This document shows, one piece after another, positions 58,047-64,000 of a DNA stretch of 64,000 bases. Positions within the stretch are counted from its first letter, which is position 1. The number at the start of each line of letters is the position of its first letter. Position numbers and translations under genes: made by a program. Under the pieces are notes generated by a model that was not told where the DNA came from, did no database searches, and saw only the letters and a program-made list of their open reading frames with translations. The stretch covers positions 47,150,501 to 47,214,500 of the forward strand of contig JALJCS010000009.1 of NCBI GenBank assembly GCA_023055355.1. Reading direction: 5' to 3'. The DNA comes from Agelaius tricolor (lineage: Eukaryota > Chordata > Aves > Passeriformes > Icteridae).

Positions 58047-61000
58047 CACCACTTAAAAAAGATGCAGTTCCACATTGAACTTGTGGACAAAACATTGAAT
58101 TTTTTTAAATGATCAAAATATTTGAGAGAATTTCTATTTACATTAAACACAGAAAAGTGGGATGGAGAAAGGGGTGGGGAATGAACTTGTGGTGTTCCAC
58201 TGCAGTAATGATTGTCAAAATGATGTAATCCTTTACAGGGTGGAAATTCCCTTTTTTTTTTTACAGGACAGCTCCTTCTGAAAATCTGATGTTAACTTTA
58301 GTGATGGATACTTATTTCCAAGTCCTTGCTGACCTGAAGTGGAATCATCCTGTTGCATAACTTCCACTTCTGTGGTTCAGCAAATATAACCCCATTATTT
58401 CCTTTGTTAAAAGTGAAGTTATTAATAGGAACAAGGAAACCTTTAAGATAATTGCAGATTAATTAGCAGATTAATGCATCAGATTTCTACAAATGTAACC
58501 TTCCCAAATGAAAGTGGTTAAACAGAGTGGATTGGTGAGGGTGAGGTGATCTAACTTCATACAAAACTTCAGGTTGGTTTACAGTGGACAAATATGTGAT
58601 TCCCATTGGTTTTGCATATTCTCTTCTTTTTCCATGCTTTTTTTTTTTCTCTTTTTTTAATCCTCATTAGCTGGTTAATCTAGTCTCAATTCTTTGGTGA
58701 CAGAACATGAACTGTACTCATTGTGAAGAAAACACATATATCCTCCTTGCTGTACTCTTAAACTTCACAATTCTCAGATCTGTCACGGAAAACCCTGATT
58801 TAAATTGGGATGTAAGAATTTTGCGATGCTCATGGTGGCTTTTTGAGCACGGGTTAATTTTTCCCATTTTCAATATTTCATAGCCCTACTTTGCCTTTGT
58901 AGGACTGGAAAAGGATTGATCTGGAGCTGACAGAGTGATAAGGGCCTAGGCTGAAACATGAAGCTGTATTTTGAGCAGAGCCTCCTGGTGAGGCAGCTCT
59001 TTGCCCCCTGCTATTATCTTATATTGTAGCAACACCACAAGTTACTGTGCAGTAGCAATTGTGGCTTCCAGAGCATCCATCATGGATTTACCACACACTT
59101 AGCACAGAACTGCACATTGGATTTTGTGGTGCTCCAGTGCGTAAATCACCCTGCCAGGCTGTGCAGAAAATGAATGTCCCAGAAGCAGAGGATGCCTTTT
59201 TGTGGAACAAAGACAGCCTGGGTAGTTCCACGCTCCTCCAGGGTGGCTCTTTCTCTTTCTGTGTCCTATTCCACTTCACCTACCCAAGAACTTCCTGGAG
59301 GTGAGGTCCATCATCCTACTTCTCACCCAGACCCTTTCATAGAACCCACTGAGCCAATTTGCTATCAGTGCAACACGTCTGAGTTTTAATGTTTGTCTCT
59401 ACAACTAATAGGAAACAGCTGTTCTAACAAAAATTTATGTATTTGCCTTCAGCTAGAAAATTAAAATATTTTTTAATTTTATAGCACAGCAGTAGAGATG
59501 TTCTCTAAAAGGCTGGGGATCAAGATGCAGACTCTCCTGGGCCAAAATCTGAGTTTATCTGGTAGGATAGGTGTTTGGTCTAAGGTGGAGTTCTAGCTCA
59601 TCTCTCAGGAAGCTCAGGGAGCAGCTGGAGATTGATGTAGAGTCTTTCCATGCAGTTCTTTCAGGGAACTTCAGCAGCTACCTGAGGTCATGGTGGTTAA
59701 ATTCACATCTACAAACATTTTTAAACACTACACTGGCACCAGGATCTGGGGATTATCAGCTGTCACCTCATCTTCTAACCATTATGACAAATAACAAAAT
59801 TATTCGAGCTACCATCACTATGTCTCATTTTTACAAATATATTGCCCCAAATTCTGGCTACAGATAGTGCAGCCAAGGGGATTTTGTGTCTGTTTTGGAG
59901 AGAGGGTTTAGATCCACTATGTAGAAGTAAACTGATAGCTTCAATTATTAAATGCAAGTACTTGGCCAGGCTTTAGTGAGGGAGGCCATTAAAGTTTCTG
60001 AGATATTTTTTATTTTGGTTACCAAATCCTGTTTCCAAGAGCCAGTCTCTGAATCCTGTTAAAGCAGGACTTTCCATCATTTTCCATTAAAGAAAAAAAG
60101 TCTGGATTGGGAAGTATTACCACTGCTTCTGCCAAAGCCTCTGCTTGGACTGCCCAGCTGCCTTTAAGGTGTTTGAAAAGCCAGTCCTTCCCTGGTATAT
60201 CTGAAATCACTCCCTTTTCAAATAAGGCTCATTTTCCTTCTGGAAAGGTAGCAGGAGAACTGCTAAGTAAGAAAGGCTAGGCTGTAGGACCATACCTTTA
60301 ATGGGGTTTTAGTGGGATTTAAGGTTCTGAAGTACAATACCAAAATACCACTTCCTCCACTATAAGATCACTCTTTTGAGCCCTGCTCTCCTTTTTGGGC
60401 TCCAAGGTGGCTCTTCCTCCCCCCCAGATTTGGGCCAAAAAGGGGAAGAGGATGTGAGGGAGGGACAGGGTTGTGAAGTGTTCTGTCTTTCCTTTATTGT
60501 AGCACCAGTCTCCCACCCTTAGGACACCCCTTGGGAGACTCCAATTGATGTCAGCGCTGAAATATGCAAATTAAACCACACCCCCACCATATTAAGGGAC
60601 AGCAAAGGTGGTTCAACCATCTTGGAAACCTCACTGGGAATTTAGACCTGGATAATTGCTTGGTAACCCAAGAGAAGGCTGTGGGATGAAACAAATGGAT
60701 AATGTTGAACTGGTAGGGCAGCAGCAGAAGCCTCTCACCTCTGCTCAAGATATTTCTATTATATTTTGCAGAGAGACTTTAGACAAATGCCTTTTTTCTA
60801 AGCACATGGTAATGAGTATAACCCTATCAGAGATGTCAGAGGAGCCCCACAGATATGATTGCAAACTGAATTATTTTTTCTTTTTTATTTTCCACTTAGT
60901 TTGCCCAGCTAAACACAAAACATATTTTATAGCTGATGGATTTGTTTCAGCTGGCATTTGGTTGATAACTCAGAGATCCCAGCTTGATTACTCTGTAAAA

Positions 61001-64000
61001 TATTGAAATACAGTGCTGATGGGAAATAGTGCTATGAGAAAATAGGTTATGCATTTAAAACACCTCAGGCAATAAGAAAAAAAGAAAATTATTAGAATTA
61101 CACATTTATAATTTTGCCTCTCCTCATCCACCCTTCCTGTCTTGAGTTTTTCAGGATATTTTCCTAGATTGTGATTTGTTCTTTTTTCATTTGTGGTACA
61201 GCAGAAAAGACACTGAAGGTGTCTGTACCCACACAGAGCCAAACCCTCAACTGCAGGCGGGGCCTCCAACAGACCCTCAGGATGCTTTTTCTTAAATTAC
61301 ATATTTGAAATATATATAATCTGCTCTTTTTTTCCTACATTCATCTTTTGTAATGCTTCTCTTTTGATACCAAGGAGATCACTCTCAAAATGCGTTTTAT
61401 ATTATGGCTACTAAAAGAAATGGGTTGCCATTCCTGAGTGTGAGATGGCCAGGGCGTATTTGGGATTTGTAGGTACTTTGGATCTTTGAAGAATTGCTCA
61501 TCTTAAACTAGGAATAAAGCCTTTTTATTTCCCTAAAGCATCACCCTTTACTGTGTAGAACAGATGCCCTAAAGATTTTTTTTTTATGAATATTACTCAC
61601 TTTCAGCTAAACTTCACTGTCAGGTTAAAGAAACCTATGAGTTTTTTGTGTGAGCTGTATGTAAACTTGGCTAGTCAGGAAATATTCACACCCTCAGAGT
61701 ACAGCATGTGTTGCTAAAAGATCTCTATTAAAATCTCCAGTTTAATAAAGTGAAAAGGGGTAGGAAACTTTCACACCTCAAAAGTTATGATATAATTTAA
61801 TTTCAAAATAAACCCATCAAGATCTTGTATTTCTCAGTGTGAAACTGTCCATGTGTCATTGTCATCTCAGTGCTGATAATTCAGTTGTAATTTTATTGTT
61901 TAGGTAATTCCACTCTTGTTTTAATTCAGTAAATTTAATTCACTCTGCTGGGGACCCTCTCTGTTGAGAGGGACAGGAGCATCACATCTTTCAAAACAAT
62001 TTAGAATTGTATGTTTGAGATTAATGTGAAAGAGAAACTTTTTGGAATTCTAAGGTGAGATATTTCAGCCAAGGAAAATGATTCTTTACTTTTGCATATA
62101 TCTCCCCATGGTTTTTTAGCATCCTGATGGATTTAGGGGTAATTTGGTGTTTCCAACATCAACATGAAGACATTAAATTATGAGTTATTTTAATAGTTAG
62201 TGCTTTGATTGACAAACTTGCTAAAGATGCTGCTTGAAAAATACTTTCTACAGGAGTAGAACTGAAATAAACTAATCAAGTTTAAAAAAAACCAGAAATC
62301 TGAGTGTTTTTAGGACAATAATACAGTTCAGTGGCTTCCAAGGAGTTCCAGTGTAGAACTTTGAGAAAATGAAGTACAAAATTAGGTATTAACTAAAGGA
62401 AAGAAGATATTTGTTTAGTGCTGTTGATGGCTTTCATAGGACTTGGCTCTGGATTTCACAAAATCTTCAACTTATTTCTACTCGTTTATTTGTGGAGGTA
62501 CCTGTGTTTCCTTATTTCCAGGTATATCTCCAGTAGTTGTTCACAGAAAGAGCCACTCTTTGAAAATATCTTGTATCTTGCAGCTATTTGATGCTGAAAT
62601 TGTGTATAAAAGCTTGGATCCAGTGCTGATGCTGGGAATATTTTATTGCTCACTAAAGAGCACTTTGTGGCTGTTTCGATAACCAGGTTTGTGTTCTGGA
62701 AATGTTCAGGAATTCCAGGAGGCCATCAGAGCAGGAATATTGTTGTGTTTTTGTGATGAGAAAGAGAAGCATACTAGAGACTAGTGAAACAACATCCATA
62801 GGTAGTAATCATCAGTAATAAAAGAACATCTCTGGAATAAAACTCATAAAGTGGTGAGTGTCAGTTTTAATTTACTTCAGCTAGAAGAAATAGATGAAAG
62901 TGCACACTTCCATGATTAAGTTCAGCAAAAAAATCATATTTTTTTAATTCTAGAACATCCACATCTTTATATGGTCAGTGTCATATTTTTCTCTCTTGCA
63001 GTGCTGCTAGGAGTCCACCTACTCTGGGTGAGAAATCACTGAACAGAGTTATATTGTGTACTGAGAAACAGATTTAAACAGAACTCTCTTCATTTTGTCA
63101 CCATAGATGTCAAGATGAATTTGCAGCTCAGGACTTGTGGGAGAAAAAGATTCACACTTGCACTCCAGTTGACAAATATTGGAATATGTTTTAGAAGTCT
63201 GGCTTTTTTAACATTCAGACATCTTACACACCAGAATGACTGATTTATTCTGATAATGATACCGTTCTTTATGAACATTATCATGAAATTATCTGGAGCA
63301 CTAGGGCATTAATAATTAATATAAATTGCTGTAGAATTGAATTTTACAGAGAATGTATGAAACGATCTGTGGGGAAGGCAGAGGAACTCAGACTGTCTGA
63401 GGGTTTTTAGGCTCTCACAGAGCTTCAGATTAAGTCTTCTCTTACTGTGCTGAGTGTTTCCTTCTGGGATGCAGCAGGAGTGTCTTACACTTTTCCTTTT
63501 ACAGTTTTAATATTTAATATTTAATATTCTTTAAATTACTGAATGCTGCAGTAATAAATCCTTCATTCCAACCCGATTTATGCATCTTCTGTTCTACCCT
63601 CATTTGTGCACTGCTTTCATCACTGTGGTACCTAAGTCTTTCCCCAGTGATTTTTTAGAAGTTATCACCTATCCTCTTAAAGGGACAATATGTGTGCAGC
63701 AGAATGATTATTTTGTTTTAATTATGGATGACTACTCTCTCCTAGTCCTTTTCTGAACACTAGAGATATTTTACATAAGCAAATCTATTTTAAAAGAAAT
63801 TAATCTAAAATATGGATGTATTTTTGGTTTGGTTTTGTAATCTTTTTTTTTCAATACAGCTGACACTTCACAGGCTTGGAGGAAATTTCAGAACGTACCT
63901 TTCATGCATATGGAACCTGCCTCCTTCCACCAGACTGTTTCTGGTGTTTTAAGTTACACTACACTTAGCTATTCAGGAAGGTATTTTGGCATTGTGTCGG
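58047..64000. other. Long non-coding single-copy stretch to the window end
   Basis: About 6 kb without a supportable gene or recognised mobile element. An A/C-poor T-rich run occurs at 58638-58660. A good acceptor/donor pair brackets 26 bases at 63002-63027 (see findings). A perfect (TTTAATA)3 run is at 63506-63526. ORFs at 59059-59389, 59571-59867 and 60656-61006 (up to 116 codons) have no recognised homology. Confidence 0.5.
63506..63526 (+). repeat. (TTTAATA)3 heptanucleotide microsatellite
   Basis: Three perfect copies of TTTAATA in tandem, continuing into TTC. A small slippage-type repeat with no evident function. Confidence 0.9.

Noticed and set aside
1..64000. CRISPR arrays, bacterial operons, tRNA or rRNA genes
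   Set aside because: No regular repeat-spacer arrays, ribosome-binding sites, dense ORFs or cloverleaf sequences were seen; the composition and CR1 content are those of an avian nuclear genome.

Overview
This looks like bird nuclear DNA, most likely from a passerine or other neoavian. It is AT-rich and CpG-poor, and nearly all recognisable interspersed repeats are short, 5'-truncated copies of CR1, the dominant avian LINE. Several copies keep the diagnostic CR1 3' end: a TTCCAACCC-like stretch followed by ATTCTATG/ATTCTGTG octamers. I see no SINEs, no L1 and no bacterial gene organisation. The species call is an inference from repeat type only.

No protein-coding gene, tRNA, rRNA or known small RNA can be supported. 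The longest open frames (about 115 to 226 codons) start or end in repeats, overlap on both strands or match nothing I recognise, so I treat them as chance. The window reads as an intergenic gene desert or the inside of a very large intron.

Layout. 1-8.1 kb: single-copy DNA with two adjacent plus-strand CR1 tails (1790-2499), minus-strand CR1 pieces (3853, 7104, 8002) and a G13/C25 homopolymer pair (6207-6412). 8.1-16.4 kb: single-copy DNA, a 160-bp T/G-rich tract (12258-12418) and two plus-strand CR1s (14115, 16242). 16.4-34.7 kb: the longest stretch with no CR1 I can recognise; it opens with a CpG-retaining, motif-dense block (about 18110-18480) that is my best candidate regulatory element. 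34.7-42.5 kb: CR1 fragments, a homeodomain-core cluster (40025-40071), a GC-richer block (40190-40513) and a strong hairpin (40675-40718). 42.5-50.4 kb: two partial CR1s flank an unrelated GC/CpG-rich 565-bp segment (47717-48281) containing the longest ORF in the window. 50.4-64 kb: single-copy DNA with a second regulatory candidate (54481-54605), a CR1 tail (56098), a near-perfect 46-nt hairpin (56516-56561), a decayed CR1 reverse-transcriptase fragment (57055-57572) and a separate CR1 3' fragment (57934-58046).

No set of genes acts together here. The window may hold cis-regulatory DNA, which only cross-species alignment or chromatin data could establish. I found no convincing novel biological system. 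The items most worth a second look are the two hairpins, the CpG-rich segment between CR1 pieces, and the two CpG-retaining blocks.
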